Origin: Vandiemenella viatica
Lineage: Eukaryota > Arthropoda > Insecta > Orthoptera > Morabidae
Assembly (NCBI GenBank): GCA_031002005.1
Contig: JARYHS010008074.1
Coordinates: forward strand, 7,014,924 to 7,078,923
Direction: 5' to 3'
DNA length: 64,000 bases
Shown here: positions 11,289-22,600 of the stretch, piece by piece
Layout: each line of letters begins with the position of its first letter
How positions within the stretch are numbered: the stretch's first letter is position 1
Notes under the pieces: model-generated
Seen by the model: the letters and a program-made list of their open reading frames with translations, nothing else
Database searches by the model: none
Told to the model about the DNA's origin: nothing
Position numbers and translations under genes: made by a program

Positions 11289-11660
11289 ACTAGCTCGTAC
11301 CCGCGACTTCGTACGCGGGATTATGAATTTTTTTGCCACAATTAAATATAGAAAGTTGTTGGTATCGAAGGATTGGTCCCAAACACTATCGAGTCGGAAT
11401 AATATGACACGAAAGCTAACACTATATCATTATATCATTCTACCGTCGAACCTGTCTCTTGAAGAGAATCAATTTCCAACATATTTCTGTCACCATTCGA
11501 TAAGGTCTCAAAATTTCGTGACTACAACTCGTAATCATACTGGAAAAAATATCCTGTGCCCTTCATACAGATTTCCTTATAAAATTCCATCACAACGATA
11601 TAGCCATTTAGTCGTCAAAACGTAACAAAAAGACAGAGACTTACTTCCGTATTTATAATA
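11289..11660 (+). mobile_element. RTE-like retroposon fragment
   Basis: It starts actagctcgtacccgcgac at 11289, an insect RTE-type start, and is followed by about 370 bp without the satellite subunits seen in its neighbour. It ends in ttataataat directly before the next retroposon start at 11663. No coding content is visible. Confidence 0.5.
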
Positions 11661-11662
11661 AT

Positions 11663-14647
11663 ACTAGCTGGTAACCACGACTTCGTTCGTGATTGTAAAG
11701 AATTCATATCGACAGCTATAGACATCTAACCACCCTAGTGCACGATGGGAGACTCGATACTATTACCACACACAAGTACCAGTCTTCTGCGCTATGTAGT
11801 TCCGGCAGCAAGGTAAAATTTACGGATACACACAAGTCTTTGGATGAAACACAAAAATATTCATGATCGACCAATTTCAAACACCATTTCTCACACACTC
11901 CCACAGTTACCGAATTTCGGCCAACATTGTGATCGATGGGAGACTCTGTGTTACTACCACACACAAACGCCAGTGATCTGCGATTGATAGTTTTCACTTA
12001 AAAGTGATACACCGTGACACATGCGTCTTTAGCAGAAATATGAAATTGCCACAGGTCGACCATTTTCATCCTCTATATCTTCCACACCCCCATAGCTACA
12101 GACATCTAACAACCATAGTGCACAACAACAGACACGATTCTACTACCACACATAAACACCAATGCTCTATGCTATGTAGTCGTGGTAGAAAAGTGAAATC
12201 TGCGGAGTCACATGCCTTTCGTCGAAATACGAAAATATCCTTGGTCGGCCACTTACAACCAACATATCTACCACAGTACCACAGTTTCTGAAATTCGGCC
12301 GCTGTTGTGATCGAAAGGTGACTCTGTGCTACTACTACACACAAACGCCAGTTATCTGTGATCAGTAGTTTTCGCTGAAAAGTGATACACCATGACACTT
12401 TTGTCTTTGGCAGATGTATGAAAATGCCACAGGTCGACCACTTTCAACCCACATTTCTCCCACACCCCCATAGCTACCGACATCTAACAACCATAGTGCA
12501 CTACATGAGATACGATTCTACTACCAAACACAAACACCAATGCTCTATGCTATGTAGTTGTGGCAGAAAAGTGACATATGCGGAGACAGTCGAAATACGA
12601 AAATATCCTTGGTCGGCCACTTACAACCACCACATCTACCACAGTACCCCAGTTTCTGATATTCGGCCGCTGTTGTGATCGAAAGGTGACTCTGTGCTAC
12701 TACTACACACAAACGCCAGTTATCTGTGATCTATAGTTTTCGCTGAAAAGTGATACACCATGACACTTTTGTCTTTGGCAGAAGTATGAAACTGCCACAG
12801 GTCGACCACTTTCAACCCTCCTTTCTCCCACACCCCCATAGCTACCGACTTCTCACAACCATAGTGCACTACATGAGATACGATTCTACTACCAAACAGA
12901 AACACCAATGCTCTATGCTATGTAGTTGTGGCAGAAAAGTGACATATGCGGAGACAGTCGAAATACGAAAATATACTTGGTCGGCCACTAACAACCACCA
13001 TATCTACCACAGTACCACAGTTTCTGAAATTCGGCCGCTGTTGTGATCGAAAGGTGACTCTGTGCTACTACTACACACAAACGCCAGTTATCTGTGATCT
13101 ATAGTTTTCACTGAAAAGTGATACACCATGACACTTTTGTCTTTGGCAGAAGTATGAAATTGCCACACGTCGACCACTTTCAACCCCCATATCTCCCACA
13201 TCCCCATAGTTACCGACATCTAACAACCATAGTGCACTACATGAGATAAGATTCTACTACCAAACACAAACACCAATGCTCTATGCTATGTAGTTGTGGC
13301 AGAAAAGTGACATATGCGGAGACAGTCGAAATACGAAAATATCCTTGGTCGGCCACTTACAACCACCATATCTACCACAGTACCACAGTTTCTGAAATTC
13401 GGCTGCTGTTGTGATCGAAAGGTGACTCTGTGCTACTACTACACACAAACGCCAGTTATCTGTGATCTATAGTTTTCGCTGAAAAGTGATACACCATGAC
13501 ACTTTTGTCTTTGGCAGAAGTATGAAATTGCCACAGGTCGACCACTTTCAACCCCCATATCTCCCACATCCCCATAGCTACCGACATCTAACAACCATAG
13601 TGCACTACATGAGATACGATTCTACTACCAAACACAAACACCAATGCTCTATGCTATGTAGTTGTGGCAGAAAAGTGACATATGCGGAGACAGTCGAAAT
13701 ACGAAAATATCCTTGGTTGGCCACTTACAACCACCATATCTACCACAGTACCACAGTTTCTCAAATTCGGCCGCTGTTGTGATCGAAAGGTGACTCTGTG
13801 CTACTACTACACACAAACGCCAGTTATCTGTGATCTATAGTTTTCGCTGAAAAGTGATACACCATGACACTTTTGTCTTTGGCAGAAGTATGAAATTGCC
13901 ACAGGTCGACCACTTTCAACCCCCATATCTCCCACATCCCCATAGCTACCGACATCTAACAACCATAGTGCACTACATGAGATACGATTCTACTACCAAA
14001 CACAAACACCAATGCTCTATGCTATGTAGTTGTGGCAGAAAAGTGACATATGCGGAGACAGTCGAAATACGAATATATCCTTGGTCGGCCACTTACAACC
14101 ACTATATCTACCACAGTACCACAGTTTCTGAAATTCGGCCGCTGTTGTGATCGAAAGATGACTCTGTGCTACTACTACACACAAACGCCAGTTATCTGTG
14201 ATCTATAGTTTTCGCTGAAAAGTGATACACCATGACACTTTTGTCTTTGGCAGAAGTATAAAATTGCCACAGGTCGACCACTTTCAACCCCCATATCTCC
14301 CACATCCCCATATCTACCGACATCTAACAACCATAGTGCACGACAGGAAAGACGATTCTACTACCACACACAAACAGCAAAAGTCTATGTTATGTAGTTG
14401 TGGCAGGAAAGAGAAGTATACGGAGATACGAATTTTTGGTCGAAATATGAAAACGCCCTGTACTGACAAACTTAAATCATCATATATCCCACATCCCCAC
14501 ACCTATCGGCATTCGGCCAACGTTGTGCACGACAGGAAACTCCATGCTACTTCCACCCACAAACATCAGTGATCTGTGCTAGGTAGTGGTGCCTGAAAAG
14601 TGAAATATAGGAAAAAACACGTCTATTTTTATATATATATAAGATTA
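11663..14647 (+). mobile_element. Retroposon with satellite body, copy 2
   Basis: Starts actagctggtaaccacgac and ends with a TA repeat and aagatta, matching the two ends of the 766-bp copy at 1492-2257. Its length of 2985 bp comes from tandem amplification of the internal subunits, described separately. Similar start and tail in two unlinked copies show that the subunits lie inside one element and are not a chance neighbour. No transposition protein is encoded, so mobilisation by an RTE-type LINE is inferred from the ends only. Confidence 0.7.
11990..14600 (+). repeat. 368-bp tandem array built from two ~184-bp subunits
   Basis: The block containing gaaaagtgatacaccatgac recurs with its ATG at 12382, 12750, 13118 (ORF interrupted), 13486, 13854 and 14222, a step of 368 bp. 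An earlier diverged unit starts at 12004. Each unit has two related halves about 184 bp apart: one reads ccgacatctaacaaccatag, the other gaaattcggccgctgttgtg, and both contain a ca-rich caaaca/caaacgcca box followed by a gaaaagtga box. Central units are nearly identical, while edge units are diverged, as expected for unequal crossing over. The recurrent 98-codon open frames are a by-product of the repeat. Confidence 0.9.
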
Positions 14648-15155
14648 CTGTGGTTCACACTCACATACTGACTGCGAACAACACCTGAGGGATCATTATA
14701 ACGTAAAAAAGTGTACACCTACAACATTGCAACACTACCTACGATTTGCCTCGTATTGCACCCCTAACTTTCTAATATCTGCAGTTTAACATTCAATCCG
14801 AATAACCTACGGCCCAGGCCTGACTCTTACGATGAAAAACAATTTTTAAAAACGTTAGCCTCCACGGAGATTTGAACCTGAGACCACGACGTTCGTAAGC
14901 AAGCGCTTTAACCACTGAGTTGCCAGTCCACTACACGGAAACACGGTACGGAGACGTCCATATCAAACGTGTGTGTCTATCGCCGTATTTCGAAGTTATG
15001 AGACAACATGTGTTATTTATACAGATAATTTTTCAACGAAATGTAGACAGTATTTTTCCCCTTGTGTCGAAGGATAAGTATGCAAAGTTTCATCGAGATC
15101 GGATAAAAACTGTGGATTTGTATGAAGAACATACAAACTAACAAACAAACAAACA
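14648..15155 (+). mobile_element. Retroposon tail with tRNA-like segment, split by Tc1
   Basis: The right part reads caaagtttcatcgagatcgg (about 15082-15101), then repeated acaaac units, and after the Tc1 element continues as attcatctttataaataaag (16579-16598). Joined across the Tc1 insertion this is a typical 3' end of an insect RTE-like retroposon. Between 14838 and 14937 lies a tRNA-like segment on the minus strand. Whether the two belong to one element is unclear. Confidence 0.5.
14838..14937 (-). repeat. tRNA-like, probably SINE-derived segment
   Basis: On the minus strand the segment has an A-box-like tggcaactcagtgg and a B-box-like ggttcaaatct, with about the tRNA spacing between them. 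The putative anticodon region and acceptor stem do not form a clean cloverleaf by eye, so I regard it as a SINE head or tRNA pseudogene and not a functional tRNA gene. Confidence 0.5.
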
Positions 15156-15157
15156 TA

Positions 15158-15183
15158 CACTCCTGGAAATTGAAATAAGAACA
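15158..15183 (+). repeat. Tc1 left terminal inverted repeat
   Basis: A 26-bp sequence matched perfectly, in inverse orientation, by 16551-16576. It is the presumed transposase binding and cleavage end; the first mismatch between arms is at base 27. Confidence 0.95.
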
Positions 15184-15398
15184 CATTGACGCCGTTGTGT
15201 AAGACCCACCATACTTGCTCCGGACATTACGAGACATTACAAGCAATGATCAAACGCACGGCACAGCGGACACACCAGGAACAGCAGTGTTGGTCGTCGA
15301 AGGGCGCTAGCTGCGCAGCGGTTGGGCACCACCGCAGTCAGTGTCAGCCAGTTTGCCGTGGCATACGGAGCTCCATCTCAGTCTTTAACACTGGTACC

Positions 15399-16421
15399 AT
15401 GCCGCTTCAGCGTGTACGTGAACCGTATGTGCAGTTGACGGACTTTGAGCGAGGGCGTATAGTGGGCATGCGGGAGGCCGGGTGGACGTACCGCCGAATT
15501 GCTCAACATTTGGGGCGCGAGGTCTCCACAGTACATCGATGTTGTCGCCAGTGGTCGGCGGAAGGTGCACGTGCCCGTCGACCTAGGTCCGGACAGCAGC
15601 GACGCACGGACGCACGCCAAGACCGTCGCATCCTACGCAGTGCCGTAGGGGACCGCACCGCCACTTCCCGGCAAATTAGGGACACTGTTGCTCCTGGGGT
15701 ATCAGAGAGGACCATTCGCAACCGTCTCCATGAAACTGGGCTACGGTCCCGCGCACCGTTAGGTCGTCTTCCGCTCATGCCCCAACATCGTGCAGCCCGC
15801 CTCCAGTGGTGTCGCGATAGGCGTGTATGGAGGGACGAATGGAGACGTGTCGTCTTCAGTGATGAGAGTCGCTTCTGCCTTGGTGCCAATGATGGTCGTA
15901 TGCATGTTTGGCGCCGTGCAGGTGAGCACCACAATCAGGACTGCATACGACCGAGGCACACAGGGCCAACACCCGGCATCATGGTGTGGGGAGCGATCTC
16001 CTACACTGGCCGTACACCTCTGGTAATCGTCGAGGGGACACTGAACAGTGCACGGTACATTCAAACCGTCATCGAACCCATCGTTCTACCATTCCTAGAC
16101 CGGCAAGGGAACATGCTGTTCCAACAGGACAATGCACGTCCACATGTATCCCGTGCCACCCAACGTGCTCTAGAAGGTGTAAGTCAACTACCCTGGCCAG
16201 CGAGATCTCCGGATCTGTCCCCCATTGAGCATGTTTGGGACTGGATGAAACGTCGTCTCACGCGGTCTGCACGTCCAGCACGAACGCTGGTCCAGCTGAG
16301 GCGCCAGGTGGAAATGGCTTGGCATGCCGTTCCACAGGACTACATCCAGCACCTCTACGATCGTCTCCATGGGAGAATTGCAGCCTGCATTGCTGCGAAA
16401 GGAGGATATACACGGTACTAG
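15399..16421 (+). CDS. Tc1-like transposase, 340 aa, apparently intact
   Basis: DDE transposase that would excise and reinsert the surrounding Tc1 element in the nucleus. The frame is open from 15186, but I choose the ATG at 15399 because the resulting 340 residues match the family length and the protein then begins just before the first helix-turn-helix. Domains: HTH around residues 15-50 (E-R-G-R-I-V-G-M ... Y-R-R-I-A), a second HTH with an R-R-basic stretch to about residue 120, then the RNase-H-like core. Catalytic residues visible are D155 in F-S-D-E-S, D244 in Q-Q-D-N-A and E277 in S-P-I-E-H. The last two are separated by 32 residues, two fewer than the classical DD34E of Tc1. The G-x-I-M-V-W-G motif lies at 193-198. 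No stop or frameshift is present. Confidence 0.93.
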   Translation: MPLQRVREPYVQLTDFERGRIVGMREAGWTYRRIAQHLGREVSTVHRCCRQWSAEGARARRPRSGQQRRTDARQDRRILRSAVGDRTATSRQIRDTVAPGVSERTIRNRLHETGLRSRAPLGRLPLMPQHRAARLQWCRDRRVWRDEWRRVVFSDESRFCLGANDGRMHVWRRAGEHHNQDCIRPRHTGPTPGIMVWGAISYTGRTPLVIVEGTLNSARYIQTVIEPIVLPFLDRQGNMLFQQDNARPHVSRATQRALEGVSQLPWPARSPDLSPIEHVWDWMKRRLTRSARPARTLVQLRRQVEMAWHAVPQDYIQHLYDRLHGRIAACIAAKGGYTRY

Positions 16422-16550
16422 TGCCGACATTGTGCATGCTCTGTTGCCTGTGTCTATGTGCCTATGGTTCTGTCTGTGTGATCATGTGTTGTATCTGACC
16501 CCAGGAATGTGTATATAAAGTTTCCCATTCCTGGGACAATGAATTCACGC

Positions 16551-16576
16551 TGTTCTTATTTCAATTTCCAGGAGTG
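16551..16576 (-). repeat. Tc1 right terminal inverted repeat
   Basis: Inverse complement of 15158-15183 over all 26 bases. It is followed by the duplicated TA and then the continuation of the interrupted retroposon tail. Confidence 0.95.
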
Positions 16577-16639
16577 TACATTCATCTTTATAAATAAAGA
16601 TTGTGTGATCTCCAGTCACCCTAAATTCTGATACTAAAA

Positions 16640-17815
16640 AATCAACACAATCATTTGTTAGAATAAAGAATAGAAATTGTTCCGAAACCCCACCCTATAG
16701 TACTACTATTTTCATTTCACTTCTTTTGTTACTGCATTTCCTACTCTATATTTTTGTTTTCTAATTTTTTTTAAATTCTGCTACCCAGTAAATCACTTTT
16801 TCATCCACTGTAACAATTTTTACCTTTTTATCACCATTCAGTATCTCAGTTTGTAAAAATCCTTTGAAATATCCAGTGATACATCATAAGTTTAGCCTCC
16901 GTTGCCAATTTCATCCGAAATAGCTTGCATAAAGCCTGCTAACTGAGATACACATGACTATTCTTGGCTAAAGCCATGTTGTTGACATGAAAACCATTGA
17001 CATTCCTCACAGACTTTTCACATGTTGTTGTCCATCAATCTCTCCGTTATTTTACCTACTACTGATATTAGACTAATTGGTCTTTAATTTTCGACCCTAT
17101 TCCTTTATGGTCCGGTACTACTGACGCACTTTTCTAGTCTTCTGGTAAGCAGGAAGTATCCTGGCTTTATTTAAATAACGTTTTAAAATAAGCTACAATG
17201 TCACATTCCGCTATCTTTAACGTATCTGTGCTACTATTATCTACACCAGTTCGTTTGGCTCTCCTTGTTCCTTCAAGTTATCCTCAGGATAAATTTAAAT
17301 TTTTTTAGGTCTACCCATCTCAACATGTGTGGATGATTTCGTTCTCCGAATTTAACCTTCTTGTTGCTGAATCTTAATTCCAAATATTTAAAATATCTGC
17401 CTTTTTCAATTCCTCTGCAAATTCTTCTCCATCCTTATCTATAATTGTCTCCATACCGTCTCTTCCCATCAATTTTACAACATAGCCATAAATATTTTTA
17501 GTTATATTTATTAGTTTTTCCCCTGTACCAATTATTATTTTTCATAAACACATCTTAAAGCCACCTTCTTTGTTGTTATTTGTTCATTGTTTAGTTGTTT
17601 CAAGTATGCCCTGCTGCATTTCTGTCGCTTTGTTATGTACTTTTTCACCATTCTCTTGAGCAGTCTCACTTCTCTTTATTTTCACCAGTTTCATCTGTTT
17701 CTTCAGGAGTTGTGTTTTTCCAATCGTGGATCTACAATCAGTATCCCTCTGATCATTTATCTACATCCACTCGATAGTAGTAGTCTCTCACCTAAAATTT
17801 TACAGTCTTATAGGT
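16640..17815 (-). pseudogene. LINE family A, copy 3, linker to RT
   Basis: Minus-strand remnant covering the middle of the LINE A protein. From right to left: a L-K-Q-L-N-N reading near 17635-17615 matches copy 1 at about 1078-1095; an I-Y-G-Y-V block near 17500 and I-I-D-K-D-G near 17450 match copy 1 at about 1190-1260; the V-D-N-S-S-T-D block near 17250 and C-L-P-E-D near 17155 correspond to copy 1 at 1470 and 2830. Beyond this, the first RT block is recognisable but full of stops. Copy 3 lacks the retroposon insertion seen in copy 1, so it shows the uninterrupted arrangement across the insertion point. Confidence 0.7.
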
Positions 17816-17839
17816 TTAGCTAGAAGCTAATAAAGTACC

Positions 17840-18095
17840 TCTCTATTTATGTGTGGGCCATGCCTACTGAAACCCCACAGGCTCAACGCCCACGTAGCAC
17901 CTCCGTTTCCACATTAAGGCCATGCGGGAATTGAGACGCGTATAGCGCGTGTGACATGACGCGACACGAGCGGCATGACCCGCGCGTGAGACACGCGTAG
18001 CGTGGTGGTCCAAATGTTGAGACGCAGTTTCCAAGTGGCGCGCGTACCACTCGCGTCTGAAAATACACGACACGCGAAGAAAACATTTTTTATTA
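17840..18095 (-). repeat. Inverted arm carrying a single 52-bp-type monomer
   Basis: The inverse complement of about 17931-17965 (tctcaattc, tatacgcgtc, cacgcgctatac) matches one monomer of the minisatellite at 19628-23712. The flank to the left (about 17870-17930) resembles, in inverse orientation, the sequence after the array (about 23700-23755). The segment therefore looks like a one-monomer version of the array locus, in opposite orientation and 1.5 kb away, as in a terminal-inverted-repeat or foldback element. The resemblance of the inner flanks is weaker. Confidence 0.5.
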
Positions 18096-18370
18096 TTAAC
18101 ATTTGTCGTTATTTAGAATCAGATGGTGCTGAACATGGAATTTTGCTTTATTCCTAGCTGGATAAGAAATTTAAGTAAACTAACGAGTATATTTTATCTA
18201 AAAGGAAAAGCGGATGCGGATTAAAAATTCATCACAGTTGATATTGGAGATGTGGGCAGATTTATCGATGGAAATGTATTAGCTAGTAGTGCATCGGGCA
18301 TGAAACTAATTTAACACATGTTACTACTTCTGTCTCCTCAAAGTATACCTACGATCGCTAAGCCTCTTTG

Positions 18371-18430
18371 GGAGGCAAGGTCTTTCTTTGGGAGGCAAGG
18401 TCTTTCTTTGGGAGGCTAGGTCTTTCTTTC
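18371..18430 (+). repeat. 20-bp tandem repeat, three units
   Basis: The unit gggaggcaaggtctttcttt occurs three times in a row, the third with one base change (ggctagg). Confidence 0.85.
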
Positions 18431-18884
18431 AACAGAACACATACAAGGAGGCAAGTAACTTAAAATTATGATCACAAAATTTTTAACGTCTGAATTTTTC
18501 GAGCTCGACAAACCACGGAATGCGCCTTCGGTATAATGTCTTCATGGTTTCGTGTGTTCAGGAAACCATTTGATAGTAAAGTGGACACAGTGAAAGTTAT
18601 TGTAAAATCAGCTCCCATTTTGAGCAACTACTGACTTTAAAATGATAACTGTAGAGATGCAAGTATAGAAAAGATTTAACATACCTGTTTCATTAGAAAA
18701 CACATTAAAGACAAACTTACTAACAAAAAAATAATGGTTTTCTAACAAAAAAATAATTAATTAACATTTTATGCTTTTAACGTTATTTCACATAATAAAA
18801 ATATGTAAATGAATTTTAAGTCAAATAAAATCAATGCTCAATGATTGTTGAATATAAAAAAAGAAATAAAAATATTTGGCAGTG

Positions 18885-18960
18885 TAGGGATTTGAACCCA
18901 GTTACCCCATATACCATGACAAAACTTTTAAACTAACAATTGTCTTCATAACTACGTCAA
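18885..18960 (-). repeat. tRNA-like segment, SINE or tRNA relic
   Basis: On the minus strand tgggttcaaatccct forms a plausible T arm with a B box, preceded by an A+T-rich stretch that only loosely resembles a D arm. A functional tRNA is unlikely. Confidence 0.35.
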
Positions 18961-19627
18961 ATTTTAAAGAAATGGTTGTAGTATAGACATAAGGAGTAAA
19001 TCCTTTCAATATATATTCGGTTGATCGAAATCTGTTCTAAACATGTCTGATGGTTTCCAAGTTGGTAGTGGTAGCAGAAGATGTGAACTTTACCAAACTG
19101 TTGCAGCAAACTCAATCACTGTATGAACAAGAAACTTCATCAGCTATTTTCAAAGTGAGGAAGAATTTTACTTAGTTTTTCCACAATTGAGCAGCAGTTC
19201 CATTTCATGGTCAATCCGTTATAATTGGAAAATACTGACACCATACCACACTTCATTTGTGTAAGTTTTACATTCATTGTGTGGGGTCATGTCAGAACGA
19301 ACGTTACATTCTGATGTACTAATTAGAAAAATCCTTTCCTTAGTATGTACGATATGTATTAACGAAAAATTGTGAAATGGCAATTTGTGTAAATATGGGT
19401 AACATTAATCATCATTCAGATTACAAATATTTGCAGTGATGCCCCAAGTCCGATTCTTCAGTTTTTTTACATGATTTGTATAATAAAGCTCTTTGTGCTA
19501 CATCACTGCCTCTACCAACTATTTCTTATGAAAAGGCACAGACAGAGGATTAACAACACCACACGTTCACCCGCGTGGCGCGAGAAACTGTGAGCAGCCA
19601 CGAGTCGCGCCGCGTAGCGTCGTGTTC

Positions 19628-22600
19628 CCAATGCGCGCTGCTGTATGTGCTGCGTCACGTCACACGTGCTATACGCGTCTCAGTGCGCGCTGCTGTATGT
19701 GCTGCGTCACGTCACACGTGCTATACGCGTCTCAGTGCGCGGTGCTGTATGTGCTGCGTCACGTCACACGTGCTATACGCGTCTCAGTGCGCGCTGCTGT
19801 ATGTGCTGCGTCACGTCACACGTGCTATACGCGTCTCAGTGCGCGCTGCTATATGTGCTACGTCACGTCACACGCATTATACGCGTATCAGTGCGCGCTG
19901 CTGTATGTGCTGCGTCACGTCACACGCGCTATACGCGTCTCAGTGCGCGCTGCTTTATGTGCTGCGTCACGTCACACGTGCTATACGCGTCTCAGTGCGC
20001 GCTGCTGTATGTGCTGCGTCACGTCATACGCGCTACACGCGTCTCAGTGCGCGGTGCTGTATGTGCTGCGTCACGTCACACGCAATATACGCGTCTCAGT
20101 GCGCGCTGCTGTATGTGCTGCGTCACGTCACACGTGCNNNNNNNNNNNNNNNNNNNNNNNNNNNNNNNNNNNNNNNNNNNNNNNNNNNNNNNNNNNNNNN
20201 NNNNNNNNNNNNNNNNNNNNNNNNNNNNNNNNNNNNNNNNNNNNNNNNNNNNNNNNNNNNNNNNNNNNNNNNNNNNNNNNNNNNNNNNNNNNNNNNNNNN
20301 NNNNNNNNNNNNNNNNNNNNNNNNNNNNNNNNNNNNNNNNNNNNNNNNNNNNNNNNNNNNNNNNNNNNNNNNNNNNNNNNNNNNNNNNNNNNNNNNNNNN
20401 NNNNNNNNNNNNNNNNNNNNNNNNNNNNNNNNNNNNNNNNNNNNNNNNNNNNNNNNNNNNNNNNNNNNNNNNNNNNNNNNNNNNNNNNNNNNNNNNNNNN
20501 NNNNNNNNNNNNNNNNNNNNNNNNNNNNNNNNNNNNNNNNNNNNNNNNNNNNNNNNNNNNNNNNNNNNNNNNNNNNNNNNNNNNNNNNNNNNNNNNNNNN
20601 NNNNNNNNNNNNNNNNNNNNNNNNNNNNNNNNNNNNNNNNNNNNNNNNNNNNNNNNNNNNNNNNNNNNNNNNNNNNNNNNNNNNNNNNNNNNNNNNNNNN
20701 NNNNNNNNNNNNNNNNNNNNNNNNNNNNNNNNNNNNNNNNNNNNNNNNNNNNNNNNNNNNNNNNNNNNNNNNNNNNNNNNNNNNNNNNNNNNNNNNNNNN
20801 NNNNNNNNNNNNNNNNNNNNNNNNNNNNNNNNNNNNNNNNNNNNNNNNNNNNNNNNNNNNNNNNNNNNNNNNNNNNNNNNNNNNNNNNNNNNNNNNNNNN
20901 NNNNNNNNNNNNNNNNNNNNNNNNNNNNNNNNNNNNNNNNNNNNNNNNNNNNNNNNNNNNNNNNNNNNNNNNNNNNNNNNNNNNNNNNNNNNNNNNNNNN
21001 NNNNNNNNNNNNNNNNNNNNNNNNNNNNNNNNNNNNNNNNNNNNNNNNNNNNNNNNNNNNNNNNNNNNNNNNNNNNNNNNNNNNNNNNNNNNNNNNNNNN
21101 NNNNNNNNNNNNNNNNNNNNNNNNNNNNNNNNNNNNNACGTGCTATAAGCGTCTCAGTGCGCGGTGCTATATGTGCTACGTCACGTCACACGTGCTATAC
21201 GCGTCTCAGTGCGCGCTGCTGTTTGTGCTGCGTCACGTCACACGTGCTATAAGTGTGTCAGTGCGCGCTGCTGTATGTGCTGCGTCACGTCAATCGCGCT
21301 ATACGCGTCTCAGTGCGCTGCTGCTGTATGTGCTGCGTCACGTCACACGTGCTATACGCGTCTCAGGGCGCGCTGCTGTATGTGCTAAGTCACGTCAAAC
21401 GCGCTATACGCGTGTCAGCGCGCGGTGCTCTATGTGCTGCGTCACGTCACACGTGCTATACGCGTCTCGTGTGCGCTGCTGTATGTGCTGCATCACGTCA
21501 CACGTGCTATACGCGTCTCAGTGCGCGCTGCTGTATGTGCTACGTCACGTCACACGTGCTATAAGCGTCTCAGTGCGCGCTGCTGTATGTGTGGCGCCAC
21601 GTCACAAGCGCTATACGCGTCTCAGTGCGCGCTGCTGTATGTGCTGCGTCACGTCACACGCGCTATACGCGACCCAGTTCGCGCTGCTGCATGTGCTGCG
21701 TCACGTCACACGTGCTACACGCGTCTTAGTGTGCGCTGCTGTATGTGCTGCGTCACGCCACACGCATTGTACGCGTCTCAGTGCACGCTGGCGTATGTGC
21801 TGTGTCACGTCACACGCGCTACACGCGTCTCAGTGCACGCTGCTGTATGTGCTGCGTAACGTCACACGCGCTATTCGCATCTCAGTGCGCGCTGCTGTAT
21901 GTGCTGCGTCACGTCACACGCGCTACATGCGTCTCAGTGCGCGCTGCTGTATGTGCTGCGTCACGTCACACGTGCTATAAGCGTCTCAGTGCGCGCTGCT
22001 GTATGTGCGGCGTCACGTCACAAGCGCTATACGCGTCTCAGTGTGCGCTGCTGTATGTGCTGCGTCACGTCACACGCGATATACGCGACTCAGTGCGCGC
22101 TGCTGTATGTGCTGTGTCACGTCACACGTGCTACACGCGTCTTAGTGTGCGCTGCTGTATGTGCTGCGTCACGCCACACGCATTATACGCGTCTCAGTGC
22201 ACGCTGGCGTATGTGCTGCGTCACGTCACACGCGCTACACGCGTCTCAGTGCACGCTGCTGTATGTGCTGCGTAACGTCACACGCGCTATTCGCGTCTCA
22301 GTGCGCGCTGCTGTATGTGCTGTGTCACGTCACACGTGCTATAAGCGTCTCAGTGCGCGCTGCTGTATGTGCGGCGTCACGTCACAAGCACTATACGCGT
22401 CTCAGTGCGCGCAGCTGTATGTGCTGCGTCACGTCACACGCGCTATACGCGTCTCAGTGCGCGCTGCTGTATGTGCTGCGTCACGTCACACGTGCTACAC
22501 GCGTCTTAGTGTGCGCTGCTGTATGTGCTGCGTCACGTCACACGCATTATACGCGTCTCAGTGCACGCTGGCGTATGTGCTGCGTCACGTCACACGCGCT

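Larger units (their letters stand above)
15158..16576 (+). mobile_element. Tc1-like DNA transposon, structurally complete
   Basis: The element is 1419 bp long and flanked by the TA dinucleotide (15156-15157, 16577-16578), the required Tc1/mariner target. Perfect 26-bp terminal inverted repeats occupy 15158-15183 and 16551-16576, starting cactcctggaaattg. It holds one open reading frame for a full-length transposase. It is GC-rich compared with its AT-rich surroundings, a sign of recent arrival. It interrupts an RTE-like retroposon tail. Elements of this type are abundant in arthropods, which I recall from general knowledge. Confidence 0.95.
18100..19555. other. Interval between the two arms, unassigned
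   Basis: AT-rich DNA. It contains three copies of a 20-bp unit (gggaggcaaggtctttcttt) at about 18371-18430 and a tRNA-like B box near 18890. No transposase or other coding signal was found. Confidence 0.4.

Noticed and set aside
12382..14572. Repeated 98-codon open frames starting M-I-H-H-D
   Set aside because: They recur every 368 bp with the satellite unit and decay where the repeat decays.
14838..14937. Functional tRNA gene
   Set aside because: A and B boxes are present, but no convincing cloverleaf forms; it fits a SINE head better.
15503..16430. Several open frames overlapping the Tc1 transposase
   Set aside because: Shadows on the other strand or frames of the GC-rich transposase gene.
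17587..17823. 78-residue plus-strand frame
   Set aside because: Antisense of LINE A copy 3.
19575..21980. 801-residue open frame on plus
   Set aside because: It is the 52-bp minisatellite read through, including 1000 N of gap. All three frames behave the same.
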